Shown here one piece after another: positions 52,954 through 61,701 of a stretch of 64,000 nucleotides of DNA; position 1 is the stretch's first letter, and every line of letters starts with the position of its first letter. The translations under genes were made by a program, and so were the position numbers. The stretch is from positions 62,001-126,000 of the forward strand of contig CBDEWF010000125.1 of NCBI GenBank assembly GCA_965243775.1. The letters run 5' to 3'. The notes beneath the pieces were generated by a model, which was not told the DNA's origin, searched no databases, and was given only the letters and a program-made list of their open reading frames with translations. This stretch comes from Sansalvadorimonas sp965243775 (GTDB lineage Bacteria; Pseudomonadota; Gammaproteobacteria; Pseudomonadales; Endozoicomonadaceae).

Positions 52954-53709
52954 ATGCGTAAGCAGCTTGTGGCCGGTAACTGGAAAATGAATGGTTCCCG
53001 CGAGTCAGTAACGGCGCTGACTGAAGGGTTGAAATCCGGAGCTGCAGAGCTGGTTGGCAAGATAGACATGGCTGTCTTCCCTTCCTCCGTTTTTGTTCGG
53101 CAGGTCGCTGATACGCTGGCTTCTTCCGGCATCTCCTGGGGTGTGCAGAATATCTGTACCGAGGAAAAGGGTGCTTTTACTGGAGAAATTTCAGTGGCCA
53201 TGGCTCAGGATTTTGCCTGTGATATGGTACTGGTTGGTCATTCCGAGCGTCGCGCCATTTATGGTGAAACCGATGCGGATGTTGTTGCTAAAGTTCGCAG
53301 GGCTGGTAAGGCTGGCCTGATTCCTGTTCTGTGTGTAGGTGAGACTCTGGATGAGCGTGAAGCTGACAAGACTATGGAAGTGGTTGCCCGTCAGGTAAAG
53401 GTCGTTCTGGATGAGGTTCAGCCTGAGTACCTGGAACAGCTGGTTATTGCTTATGAGCCTGTCTGGGCTATCGGAACCGGTCTGACTGCGACGCCTGAAC
53501 AGGCTCAGGAAGTGCATGCTGCAATTCGCCAGCTGCTGGCGGAGCATGATGCTGAAATGGGTGCCCGTACCCGTATCCTTTACGGTGGCAGTGTTAAAGG
53601 TTCCAATGCTGCGGAAATTTTTGCTGGTGCTGACGTTGATGGGGGCCTGGTTGGTGGTGCTTCCCTGGATGTGCAGGACTTTCTTACTATTTGTCGTGCT
53701 GCGAGTTAA
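52954..53709 (+). CDS. tpiA: Triosephosphate isomerase
   Basis: 251 residues from the ATG at 52954, with GAGG at 52943-52946; a GTG at 52951 is the next option. GNWKMNGS (Lys), VLVGHSERR (His) and AYEPVWAIGTG (Glu) hold the catalytic residues, and YGGSVKGSN the phosphate loop. Interconverts DHAP and glyceraldehyde-3-phosphate. Four bases separate it from secG. Confidence 0.96.
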   Translation: MRKQLVAGNWKMNGSRESVTALTEGLKSGAAELVGKIDMAVFPSSVFVRQVADTLASSGISWGVQNICTEEKGAFTGEISVAMAQDFACDMVLVGHSERRAIYGETDADVVAKVRRAGKAGLIPVLCVGETLDEREADKTMEVVARQVKVVLDEVQPEYLEQLVIAYEPVWAIGTGLTATPEQAQEVHAAIRQLLAEHDAEMGARTRILYGGSVKGSNAAEIFAGADVDGGLVGGASLDVQDFLTICRAAS

Positions 53710-53712
53710 AGA

Positions 53713-54129
53713 ATGGAAACACTGATTCTAATAGTACATGTTTTGGTTGCACTGGCCTTGATCGGTCTGATTATGCTGCAGCAGGGCAAGGGAGCTGAAA
53801 CAGGTGCCTCTTTTGGCTCTGGTGCTTCCCAGACTGTTTTCGGCAGTCAGGGTTCTGGAAACTTCCTGACCCGCACCACTGCTATTCTGGCAACTGTCTT
53901 TTTTGTGACCAGCATTGGTCTGGCCATGATTGCCAAAGATAAGGCTAATGCACTGACTTCCAGCACAATCTCCGGTATCCCTGCTGAGGTGTCTGTTCCT
54001 GCTGGGGAAGTATCTGCTCCTACTTCTGATGTTCCGGAAGTTGGTGATTCTACAGTAGATTCTTCGGAAGTCCCTGTGGTAGACTCTAGCGCGTCTGCTG
54101 GGGGCGATGGTGCAAAAGAGGCTGAATAG
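53713..54129 (+). CDS. secG: Protein-export membrane subunit SecG
   Basis: 138 residues. Two membrane helices (about 2-22 and 54-74) flank GKGAETGASFGSGASQTVFG, the SecG signature. The C-terminal 60 residues are a low-complexity acidic Ser/Val/Pro tail (VSVPAGEVSAP, VGDSTVDSSEVPV), longer than in E. coli. Part of the SecYEG translocon. Followed by two tRNA genes, as in related bacteria. Confidence 0.92.
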   Translation: METLILIVHVLVALALIGLIMLQQGKGAETGASFGSGASQTVFGSQGSGNFLTRTTAILATVFFVTSIGLAMIAKDKANALTSSTISGIPAEVSVPAGEVSAPTSDVPEVGDSTVDSSEVPVVDSSASAGGDGAKEAE

Positions 54130-54221
54130 TCTGCTTGAGTCGGGTCGTCCGTAGGCACTTCGGAGTCATGTTGCCGGTTTTGGTGTCAGAGTTATTCGAA
54201 GTAGTATCAGCAGTATCTGAA

Positions 54222-54307
54222 GCCGAAGTGGTGGAATTGGTAGACACGCCATCTTGAGGGGGTGGTGTCCTATGGACGTGCGGGTTCAAGTCCCGCCTTC
54301 GGCACCA
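54222..54307 (+). tRNA. leuU: tRNA-Leu (anticodon GAG)
   Basis: An 86-base cloverleaf including the encoded CCA. The acceptor arms GCCGAAG and CTTCGGC pair fully, the anticodon loop TTGAGGG reads GAG, and the long variable arm of a class II tRNA (TGTCCTATGGACG) is present. GGTTCAAGTCC is the T-arm. Sits after secG, as does leuU in E. coli. Confidence 0.95.
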
Positions 54308-54403
54308 GTTTTTGAGCGTTTGCAAAGTGAACGCTGTTGCCTGGAAAGCTTTTTTGTTTGACGGTTGGTGGTTTCGGGCAATATACTTCTTCAGAGTTTT
54401 TGG

Positions 54404-54480
<77 letters not shown>

Positions 54481-54485
54481 ATTTT

Positions 54486-54514
54486 AAAAAGGCCCCTCTA
54501 TGTAGGGGCTTTTT
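54486..54514 (+). terminator. Terminator after the initiator tRNA
   Basis: GCCCCT (54492-54497) and AGGGGC (54504-54509), extended by AAAA/TTTT, followed by a T-run. Ends the tRNA transcript. Confidence 0.85.
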
Positions 54515-54598
54515 GCTATGATCGGAAAAAATTGATCGTAGTGTTCCTGCAGGCAGATTAAACTGTCAGGGCTGAGTCTCTGATGGTGCCGGGGAGGA

Positions 54599-54626
54599 CA
54601 GGGCTGTAACAGTCCTGAATTTTTTT
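54599..54626 (+). terminator. Terminator in the rimP leader
   Basis: CAGGGCT (54599-54605) and AGTCCTG (54611-54617) pair with one G-T, followed by AATTTTTTTT. Confidence 0.65.
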
Positions 54627-54707
54627 TAGGGCCAGGCTGTCTATGTTGTCTGAGCCATAAAGGATACCCCAGGGCTGACAACCGTCATCTGGAGGTGTCA
54701 GTCGTGG

Positions 54708-54730
54708 ATGGGCTTTTTAGCCCATTTTTT
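54708..54730 (+). terminator. Terminator just before rimP
   Basis: ATGGGCT (54708-54714) and AGCCCAT (54719-54725) form a perfect seven-base stem with a T-run to 54730. It lies 65 bases upstream of the rimP start, so it would act on leader transcription. Confidence 0.75.
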
Positions 54731-54795
54731 ATTGCTGCAGTCTGTACTTTTTGATTTGTACTTTTGCTGTGGTTATTCAGTGCGAGGGCGTGTAA

Positions 54796-55251
54796 GTGGC
54801 AGGCAAGCTGGAAGTACTGCACGAACTTGTTGAACCCGTGGTGAAGTCGCTGGGATGCGAACTCTGGGGGATCGAGTTCATATCGCAGGGTAAGCAGAGT
54901 AAGCTGCGGGTGTTTATTGATCAGGAATCCGGCATCGGTCTGGATGACTGTGAGAAGGTCAGTCGGCAATTGAGCGCGGTATTCGATGTTGAGGATCCGA
55001 TTGCCAGCGAATATACCCTGGAGGTGTCTTCGCCTGGTCTGGACCGTCCGCTGTTCACGCTGGAACAGTATGCTGACTTCGTTGGCAATCAGGTGAATAT
55101 GCGCCTGCGTGTTCCGTTTGAGGGGCGTCGCAAGTACCAGGGTGTTATTCGGGGGGTTGAGGGTGATGAAGTCGTAATCATCTGTGATGATCATGAATAC
55201 CTGTTTCCCTTTGACAGTATCGATAAAGCGAATGTGATACCGCAGTTCTGA
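54796..55251 (+). CDS. rimP: Ribosome maturation factor RimP
   Basis: 151 residues from a GTG with GAGGG at 54784-54788. LHELVEPVVKSLGCELWGIEF, LDDCEKVSRQLSAVFDVED and LEVSSPGLDRPLF are RimP signatures. Acts in 30S subunit assembly. First gene of the rimP-nusA-infB-rbfA-truB-rpsO-pnp series. Confidence 0.95.
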   Translation: MAGKLEVLHELVEPVVKSLGCELWGIEFISQGKQSKLRVFIDQESGIGLDDCEKVSRQLSAVFDVEDPIASEYTLEVSSPGLDRPLFTLEQYADFVGNQVNMRLRVPFEGRRKYQGVIRGVEGDEVVIICDDHEYLFPFDSIDKANVIPQF

Positions 55252-55345
55252 TGCCTGCCCGCCAGGGTTTCTGAGGGATGAGATTCCTTAGGGATGAGGC
55301 GGGTCCGAGAGGGAAGAACCGGTTTAACGATGCGCGAGGCAGAGC

Positions 55346-56836
55346 ATGAGTAAAGAGATTCTGAACGTCGTTGAAGCCGTCTCCAATGAAAAGGGAGTTC
55401 CGCCCGAAGTGATCTTCGAGGCGATTGAGATTGCCCTGGCGACGGCGACCAAGAAGCGTTATGAAACAGAAGTCGACATTCGCGTTGCGATTGATCGGGC
55501 TTCCGGTGAGTACGACACCTTCCGTCGCTGGACAGTGGTCGCCGATGAGGATTTTGAAATTCCCGGTGCCCATCTGACTCTGGACGAAGGTAAGGAAAAC
55601 GATGAAAGCCTGGAGATCGGTGATGTTTGGGAAGAACCGGTTGAGTCCATAGCCTTTGGCCGGATTGCTGCCCAGACTGCCAAGCAGGTAATAGTCCAGA
55701 AAGTACGCGAAGCCGAGCGTCGCCAGATGGTGGATTCCTACAGGGATAAGCTGGGTGAGCTGGTGAACGGTACCATCAAGAAGGTTAACCGTGATTCCCT
55801 GATTGTCGATCTGGGTAACAACGCGGAAGCGGTTCTGCGAAAGGATCAGATAATCCCCCGTGAGACCTTCCGTATGGGGGTTCACGTGCGTGCTCTACTG
55901 CATACGATTTCTGAAGAGAATCGTGGTCCTCAGCTGATGATGAGCCGGACATGCCCGGAAATGCTGATCGAACTGTTCCGCATTGAAGTTCCGGAAATTG
56001 CAGAAGAGGTTATTGAAATCCGGGCTGCTGCCCGTGATCCGGGTTCCCGCGCCAAGATTGCAGTGAAAACCAATGACGGGCGTATCGACCCGGTTGGTGC
56101 CTGTGTCGGTATGCGTGGCTCCCGTGTTCAGGCTGTTTCCAACGAGCTGGGCAGTGAGCGTGTTGATATCGTGCTGTGGGATGATAATCCGGTGCAGTTT
56201 GTTATCAATGCCATGCAGCCTGCAGAAGTGGCTTCCATCATTGTTGATGAGGAAAACCACTCAATGGATTTGGCTGTTGCAGAAGACAATCTGGCCCAGG
56301 CAATTGGCCGTGGTGGCCAGAACGTTCGACTGGCCAGTGAGCTGACTGGCTGGAATCTGAACGTTATGACTGAGGCTGATGCGGAAGCCAAGCAGTCCCA
56401 GGAAGCTGATCGGCAGGCCCAGGTGTTTGTCGAGCATCTTGATGTTGATATCGATCTGGCTCGTACCCTGGTTGATGAAGGGTTTACCACCCTCGAAGAG
56501 GTTGCCTACGTTCCCATGGAAGAGATGATGGGAATTGATGGTTTTGATGAAGAAGTGGTCAACGAGCTGCGCCAGCGCGCCAAGGACCGCCTGCTGACAC
56601 AGGCTATCGCCAATGAAGAGCGACTGGAAGGCGAAAAGCCGGCCGAAGATCTTCTTGGTCTGGAAGGTATGGAGCAGCAGCTGGCTTACGCCCTGGCTGC
56701 CAAGGGTGTCCGCACCCTGGAAGATCTAGCCGAGCAGGCAACTGACGAACTGGAAGATATTGAAGGCCTGGACGCCGATAAGGCGGGTGAGCTGATCATG
56801 AAGGCACGGAATATCTGCTGGTTCGGGGAAGACTGA
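55346..56836 (+). CDS. nusA: Transcription termination/antitermination factor NusA
   Basis: 496 residues. N-terminal RNA polymerase-binding domain (EILNVVEAVSNEKGVP), an S1 domain (about 135-200, GTIKKVNRDSLIVDLG), two KH domains (DPVGACVGMRGSRVQAV and AIGRGGQNVRLASELTG) and two C-terminal acidic repeats (LVDEGFTTLEEVAYVP, LAAKGVRTLEDLAEQA). Complete and of usual length. Confidence 0.97.
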   Translation: MSKEILNVVEAVSNEKGVPPEVIFEAIEIALATATKKRYETEVDIRVAIDRASGEYDTFRRWTVVADEDFEIPGAHLTLDEGKENDESLEIGDVWEEPVESIAFGRIAAQTAKQVIVQKVREAERRQMVDSYRDKLGELVNGTIKKVNRDSLIVDLGNNAEAVLRKDQIIPRETFRMGVHVRALLHTISEENRGPQLMMSRTCPEMLIELFRIEVPEIAEEVIEIRAAARDPGSRAKIAVKTNDGRIDPVGACVGMRGSRVQAVSNELGSERVDIVLWDDNPVQFVINAMQPAEVASIIVDEENHSMDLAVAEDNLAQAIGRGGQNVRLASELTGWNLNVMTEADAEAKQSQEADRQAQVFVEHLDVDIDLARTLVDEGFTTLEEVAYVPMEEMMGIDGFDEEVVNELRQRAKDRLLTQAIANEERLEGEKPAEDLLGLEGMEQQLAYALAAKGVRTLEDLAEQATDELEDIEGLDADKAGELIMKARNICWFGED

Positions 56837-56862
56837 GCTGGCCACTGAGAGGAGAAGTTTAT

Positions 56863-59397
56863 ATGGCAGATGTAACAGTATCACAACTTGCCGAGGTGGT
56901 CGGGGCTCCGGTTGAACGCCTGCTTAAGCAGATGAATGACGCAGGCTTGTCTCACAAGAAGCCTGATCAGCCTGTATCTGATTCAGAAAAGGCGGCATTG
57001 CTCGCTTATCTGCGCCGTGCTCACAGTGGTGACACCTCTGCTCCTGCACAGCCTGTTGAGGCTGAGCCCAAGCAGGTTACCCTGAAGCGCAAGACCGTCA
57101 GCCAGATGAAAGTGTCTGGTGGTTCTGGCAAGAACAAGATTGTTAACGTTGAAGTACGCAAGAAGCGCACTTACGTGAAGGCTGACGCGACAGCTGATCT
57201 CGAAGCAGAGAAGAAGCGTCGTTCCGAAGGCCGTAAAAAAGATGGCGAAGTCGCCAAGGTCAAAGACAAGGCTCGTCGCCAGGAGGGCGAAGGCCGCCGT
57301 CAGGGTGAAGCCCGCCGCAAGGCTGACGAGACTGAGCAGCGCCGTCGTCGCAGCGATGACCGCCGTGACGATCGTCGCGGACCAGCTCCGACTCCGGCTG
57401 CAGCCGATCAGCCACCACCACCTCCGGCTGATGATGATCGTCGCCGTCGCCGCCCCGCCAAGAAGAAGGGGGAGTCTGATCGTAGTGATCGTGGAGATGG
57501 TGATCGTCGTCGCAGGGGCGGCAAGAATGCCCGTGGTGGACGCGGTGATGACCGTAATGGTCGTAACAAACCGCTGTCCCGTAAGCCGTTCAAGTCCAAA
57601 GAGCTTGAACAGCATGGCTTCACCAAGCCGACAGCTGCCGTTGTTCGTGAAGTTGCAATTCCTGAAACCATCACTGTTGGTGAACTGGCCAACAAGATGG
57701 CAGTGAAGGCGGCCGAGGTGATCAAGTGCATGTTCAAGCTTGGCACAATGGTGACCATCAACCAGGTGATCGATCAGGATACTGCGGCTATCGTGGTTGA
57801 AGAGATGGGGCACAAGGTTAAGCTGGTTAACGCTGATTCCCTGGAAGAGTCCCTAGAAGAGGCTGTAGGTGAAACTTCCGGTGAAGAAGTATCCCGTGCG
57901 CCGGTTGTCACCGTAATGGGTCACGTTGACCACGGTAAGACCTCTCTGCTGGACTACATCCGTAAGGCCAAGGTTCAGTCCGGTGAGGCCGGTGGTATTA
58001 CCCAGCATATCGGTGCTTACCACGTAACAACTGACCGTGGCATGATCACCTTCCTGGATACTCCAGGACACGCGGCATTTACCGCTATGCGTGCTCGTGG
58101 TGCGAAAGCGACTGATATCGTAATCTTGGTAGTGGCGGCGGATGATGGTGTCATGCCTCAGACCGAAGAAGCTATCCAGCACGCCAAAGACGCCGGTGTA
58201 CCGGTCGTTGTGGCTGTGAACAAGATGGATAAGGAAGCTGCTGATCCGGACCGTGTGAAGAACGAACTCTCTTCCCGTGGTGTTATTCCGGAAGATTGGG
58301 GTGGTGATACTCAGTTTATTCACGTATCTGCCCATACTGGTCAGGGTATTGAAGAGCTGCTGGAAGCTGTACTGCTGCAGTCTGAAGTGTTGGAGCTGAA
58401 AGCTGTCGCCGAAGGTTCTGCCAAAGGTGTGGTTATCGAATCCCGTCTGGACAAGGGGCGCGGCCCTGTTGCTTCCGTACTGGTTCAAGGCGGCACCCTG
58501 CAGAAAGGTGACAATGTTCTGGTCGGTCAGCAGTATGGTCGTATCCGGGCCATGCTTGATGAAAACGGCAAGACCATTAATACCGCTGGACCTTCCATTC
58601 CGGTAGAGATTCTCGGTCTGGATGGTACCCCTGATGCCGGTGATGAAATGCTGGTTGTTCAGGATGAGCGTAAGGCTCGTGAGATCGCCATGTTCCGCCA
58701 GGGTAAATTCCGAGAAGTTAAGCTGGCCCGTCAGCAGGCAGCCAAGCTGGAGAACATGTTCAAGGACATGGGCTCCGACGAGAAGCGTACCCTGAAGGTG
58801 GTTCTGAAGACCGACGTACGTGGTTCCCTGGAAGCGATTACCGCTGCGCTGCATGAGCAGGGCAACGATGAAGTGGATGTTAAGGTTATCTTTGGCGGCG
58901 TAGGTGGTATCACTGAAACTGATGCTAACCTGGCACTGGCTTCCAACGCTGTTGTTGTTGGTTTCAACGTCCGAGCAGACGCCACTGCCCGTCGCATTGT
59001 GGAAAATGAAGGTCTGGACCTACGTTACTACAGCGTAATCTACGACATCATTGAAGATGTGAAGCAGGCTCTGACCGGTATGCTCAAGGCTGAATTCCGT
59101 GAAGAGATCGTGGGTGTGGCTGAGGTTCGTGATGTCTTCCGGGCACCCAAGATCGGCGCTGTTGCCGGCTGTATGGTTGTTGAAGGTACCGTGTACCGCA
59201 GCGAACGTATCCGTGTGTTGCGTGAGAACGTGGTTATCTACGAAGGCGAACTGGAATCCCTGCGTCGCTTCAAGGATGACGTTAAGGATGTTGCCAAGGG
59301 TCACGAATGTGGTATTGGCGTCAAGAACTATAATGACGTCAAGATCGGTGACAAGATCGAAGTGTACAAGTCTGTTCAGGTTGAACGCTCACTGTAA
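56863..59397 (+). CDS. infB: Translation initiation factor IF-2
   Basis: 844 residues. A short N-terminal IF2_N domain (VSQLAEVVGAPVERLLKQ) is followed by about 200 low-complexity residues very rich in Arg, Lys and Asp (DDRRDDRRG, DDDRRRRRPAKKKG). A second IF2_N segment, then the G domain with GHVDHGKTSLLD, DTPGHAAF and NKMD, then the beta-barrel domains. The linker is more arginine-rich than in E. coli. Places fMet-tRNA on the 30S subunit. Confidence 0.97.
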   Translation: MADVTVSQLAEVVGAPVERLLKQMNDAGLSHKKPDQPVSDSEKAALLAYLRRAHSGDTSAPAQPVEAEPKQVTLKRKTVSQMKVSGGSGKNKIVNVEVRKKRTYVKADATADLEAEKKRRSEGRKKDGEVAKVKDKARRQEGEGRRQGEARRKADETEQRRRRSDDRRDDRRGPAPTPAAADQPPPPPADDDRRRRRPAKKKGESDRSDRGDGDRRRRGGKNARGGRGDDRNGRNKPLSRKPFKSKELEQHGFTKPTAAVVREVAIPETITVGELANKMAVKAAEVIKCMFKLGTMVTINQVIDQDTAAIVVEEMGHKVKLVNADSLEESLEEAVGETSGEEVSRAPVVTVMGHVDHGKTSLLDYIRKAKVQSGEAGGITQHIGAYHVTTDRGMITFLDTPGHAAFTAMRARGAKATDIVILVVAADDGVMPQTEEAIQHAKDAGVPVVVAVNKMDKEAADPDRVKNELSSRGVIPEDWGGDTQFIHVSAHTGQGIEELLEAVLLQSEVLELKAVAEGSAKGVVIESRLDKGRGPVASVLVQGGTLQKGDNVLVGQQYGRIRAMLDENGKTINTAGPSIPVEILGLDGTPDAGDEMLVVQDERKAREIAMFRQGKFREVKLARQQAAKLENMFKDMGSDEKRTLKVVLKTDVRGSLEAITAALHEQGNDEVDVKVIFGGVGGITETDANLALASNAVVVGFNVRADATARRIVENEGLDLRYYSVIYDIIEDVKQALTGMLKAEFREEIVGVAEVRDVFRAPKIGAVAGCMVVEGTVYRSERIRVLRENVVIYEGELESLRRFKDDVKDVAKGHECGIGVKNYNDVKIGDKIEVYKSVQVERSL

Positions 59398-59418
59398 GTG
59401 ATGCCCTGATCTGGCAAG

Positions 59419-59454
59419 GCGCGCGGCAGGTTTATTCCTTCCGTGCGCTTTTTT
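59419..59454 (+). terminator. Terminator between infB and rbfA
   Basis: GCGCGCGG (59419-59426) and CCGTGCGC (59441-59448) pair with one G-T, followed by six T. It may be partial, since rbfA and truB are usually co-transcribed with infB. Confidence 0.7.
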
Positions 59455-59532
59455 ATTATTGCTGTCTGTAATGTTTTGCTTCTGAGTGAAATGAAGCAAA
59501 GCAATGGACATACTTAATTCAAAGCGCGTGTT

Positions 59533-59916
59533 ATGCCAAAAGAATTTAGTAGAACCCAGCGCGTGGGTGATCAGATCCAGAGAGAGCTGGCCACTGTGCT
59601 GCAGCTGGAGATGAAAGACCCCCGCCTCGGTATGGTGACCGTGAGCGGTGTTGATGTCAGCCGTGATATGGCTATTGCTACTGTGTATGTGACCTTTCTT
59701 GGTATTGAAGGTCAGAAAGCAATTGATCAGGCTGTTGAGGTATTGACCGATGCAGCCGGTTATCTTCGTACTGAGCTGTCCCGTCGTATGCGGATGCGTT
59801 TTACTCCGCAATTACGCTTCCGTTATGACGAAAGTCTGGTGCGAGGACGTCGTCTGTCGTCTCTGATTGATGAGGCGGTGGCCGGCGACAGTGGTAAAGA
59901 CGGTCAGGAGAAGTAA
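59533..59916 (+). CDS. rbfA: Ribosome-binding factor A
   Basis: 127 residues in a KH-like fold. FSRTQRVGDQIQRELATVLQ, DPRLGMVTVSGVDVSRD and the C-terminal RFRYDESLVRG are RbfA signatures. Needed for 16S rRNA 5' end maturation and cold growth. Four bases separate its stop from truB. Confidence 0.95.
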   Translation: MPKEFSRTQRVGDQIQRELATVLQLEMKDPRLGMVTVSGVDVSRDMAIATVYVTFLGIEGQKAIDQAVEVLTDAAGYLRTELSRRMRMRFTPQLRFRYDESLVRGRRLSSLIDEAVAGDSGKDGQEK

Positions 59917-59920
59917 AGAA

Positions 59921-60856
59921 ATGTCACGTCGTAGACGTTTCCGCGGCCGTCCGGTCAGCGGTATTGTGATTGTGGATAAACCGACTGGAGCCAGCTCTAA
60001 TGATGTATTGCAGCGGGTAAAGCGCCTCTATGGTGCGGCCAAGGCCGGTCATACAGGTAGCCTGGATCCTCTGGCAACTGGTATACTGCCAGTGTGTCTG
60101 GGTGAAGCTACCAAGCTGTCCCAGTATCTGCTGGACTCTGACAAAAGCTACCGTACGGTCGCCAAACTGGGTGTTCGCACGAATACCGGTGATGCCGAAG
60201 GTGAAGTTGTTCAGGAGCGCCCGGTTGCTGTTACACGGTCTGATCTTGAGCCTGTTTTAACCAGGTTCCGTGGTCCAATTGAGCAGATTCCATCTATGTT
60301 TTCTGCCCTGAAGCACAAAGGCAAGCCGCTTTATCAATATGCCCGTGAGGGTATTGAAATTGAGCGTGAGTCCCGCAAGGTTAATATTTATCGTCTGACC
60401 CTGCTGGAGTTTCGCGGTGATGAGATGGTGCTTGAGGTGGACTGCAGTAAGGGTACCTACATCCGCACTCTGGTGGAAGATATTGGCGAAATGCTGGGCT
60501 GTGGTGCCCATGTTGCTGACCTGCGCCGCCTGAAGGCCGGCCCTTATGAGGAGGAGCGGTCTTACACTCTGGAGCAGTTGGAAGAGGTGCGTGATGGTGG
60601 TGGTCATGCTGCCCTGGATGGCCTGCTGCTTGAGCAGGATTCCGCTGTCAGTCACTGGCCTTCGGTTCTGCTGGGTGAACACAGCAGTCATTATCTGACC
60701 CAGGGTCAGCCTGTGCAGGTGTCCCGTGCCCCAACATCCGGATTTGTCCGTATCTACCGGAATGTAGAAGGTGAGCCGCGGGTGTTCCTGGGCATAGGTG
60801 AAATTCAGGATGATGGTCTGGTGGCGCCTCGTCGTCTGGTGGCACAATCAAGCTGA
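59921..60856 (+). CDS. truB: tRNA pseudouridine-55 synthase
   Basis: About 311 residues from MSRRRRFRGRPVSG at 59921, with AGGAG upstream inside rbfA. IVIVDKPTGASSNDVL, the catalytic Asp in GHTGSLDPLATGILPV and LDSDKSYRTVAKLG are TruB motifs; a PUA-like C-terminal domain follows. Makes pseudouridine in the tRNA T-loop. Confidence 0.95.
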   Translation: MSRRRRFRGRPVSGIVIVDKPTGASSNDVLQRVKRLYGAAKAGHTGSLDPLATGILPVCLGEATKLSQYLLDSDKSYRTVAKLGVRTNTGDAEGEVVQERPVAVTRSDLEPVLTRFRGPIEQIPSMFSALKHKGKPLYQYAREGIEIERESRKVNIYRLTLLEFRGDEMVLEVDCSKGTYIRTLVEDIGEMLGCGAHVADLRRLKAGPYEEERSYTLEQLEEVRDGGGHAALDGLLLEQDSAVSHWPSVLLGEHSSHYLTQGQPVQVSRAPTSGFVRIYRNVEGEPRVFLGIGEIQDDGLVAPRRLVAQSS

Positions 60857-60905
60857 GGATTCATCATTTTGCGGGTTTTTGAACAAAAACCCGGATGAAT
60901 AATCC
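60857..60905 (+). promoter_or_regulatory. Long hairpin between truB and rpsO
   Basis: CGGGTTTTTG (60872-60881) and AAAAACCCG (60885-60893) form the upper stem; ATTCATC and GATGAAT extend it on the outside. The stem could block 3' exonucleases or terminate part of the transcript before rpsO. Confidence 0.55.
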
Positions 60906-61052
60906 TGAATATGGGGTTAGAATACCTCTTTTGCTGGCGGCTCTGACTATGGATCATTTCATAGACAGGCTTCTGGTTTTTGCGAGGGTGGCTGTTAATA
61001 TGCACGGTCATTCCTTGAGAATTAATGCATATTCTCTATTGGAGTAAACAGA

Positions 61053-61322
61053 ATGTCCCTGACTGTTGAGCGCAAGGCTGAGATCGTAAAAGAGTTTGGC
61101 CGTGGCGAGAACGACACTGGTTCCCCTGAAGTACAAGTTGCCCTGCTGACTGCTAACATCGAAGGTCTGCAGTCTCACTTCAAGGCTCACATCCACGATC
61201 ACCACTCCCGTCGTGGCCTGATTCGTATGGTAAACCAGCGTCGTAGCCTGCTGGACTACCTGAAGAAGAAGGACGTTGAGCGTTATCGTTCTCTGATCGA
61301 GCGTCTGGGCCTGCGTCGCTAA
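61053..61322 (+). CDS. rpsO: 30S ribosomal protein S15
   Basis: 89 residues, the standard length. FGRGENDTGSPEVQVALLT, HDHHSRRGLIRMVNQRRSLLDYL and the final LIERLGLRR are S15 signatures. Binds 16S rRNA at the central junction. Has GGAG upstream of the ATG. Followed by pnp, as in nearly all gammaproteobacteria. Confidence 0.97.
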   Translation: MSLTVERKAEIVKEFGRGENDTGSPEVQVALLTANIEGLQSHFKAHIHDHHSRRGLIRMVNQRRSLLDYLKKKDVERYRSLIERLGLRR

Positions 61323-61430
61323 GACTTTTGGTCATCTCTCATCGGTTGGTTTTTTGCTGGCAGATATGAGATTTAAGCCGGGGCTGTTGCTACCGGTAAG
61401 TTCACTTCCTGATGGGAGTTGAGCTGCAAG

Positions 61431-61484
61431 CACCGCTGCTGCAATCCAAAGCCGTAAGGTTGGGATTAAAGGCAGCGGTGTTTT
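61431..61484 (+). terminator. Terminator after rpsO
   Basis: CACCGCTGC (61431-61439) and GCAGCGGTG (61472-61480) form a nine-base stem with an inner AATCC/GGATT pair, followed by TTTT. Corresponds to the rpsO terminator of E. coli, which lets some transcription through to pnp. Confidence 0.75.
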
Positions 61485-61598
61485 GTTATAAGAATCCTTT
61501 CGGAAAGCCATGTGCTTTCTGGGGTTGAGACTGTAAAGCCGTGGGGGTTTTGCATGTCAAAAGAACTGATTGATTTGATTGCTGGCTGGTAAATATTT

Positions 61599-61643
61599 GG
61601 GTGCAATCCAGAGGGAGAAAACACTCTTTCTGGATTGCATCCC
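61599..61643 (+). promoter_or_regulatory. Stem-loop in the pnp leader, likely RNase III/PNPase autoregulation site
   Basis: GGGTGCAATCCAGA (61599-61612) pairs with the reverse complement at 61629-61643 with a single bulged A, giving a stem of about 14 bp, 59 bases before the pnp start. In E. coli, RNase III cuts a leader stem and PNPase then degrades it to control its own synthesis; the equal position suggests the same here. Confidence 0.6.
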
Positions 61644-61701
61644 GGTTAAAGACAGCGGTGTCATCAGTCAGGTCCAATTGATTGTTGAAAGGAAAGATAT
61701 A

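Larger units (their letters stand above)
54515..54795 (+). other. Gene-free leader between tRNA-fMet and rimP with two further terminators
   Basis: No open frame or tRNA is seen. It holds two terminator-like hairpins (54599-54626 and 54708-54730). The promoter of the rimP-nusA-infB operon should lie in or before this stretch; a short terminated leader RNA, as used in nusA operon autoregulation, is possible. Confidence 0.5.

Noticed and set aside
57853..58854. Minus-strand open frame opposite infB (333 codons)
   Set aside because: Antisense shadow of the IF-2 G domain and following region.
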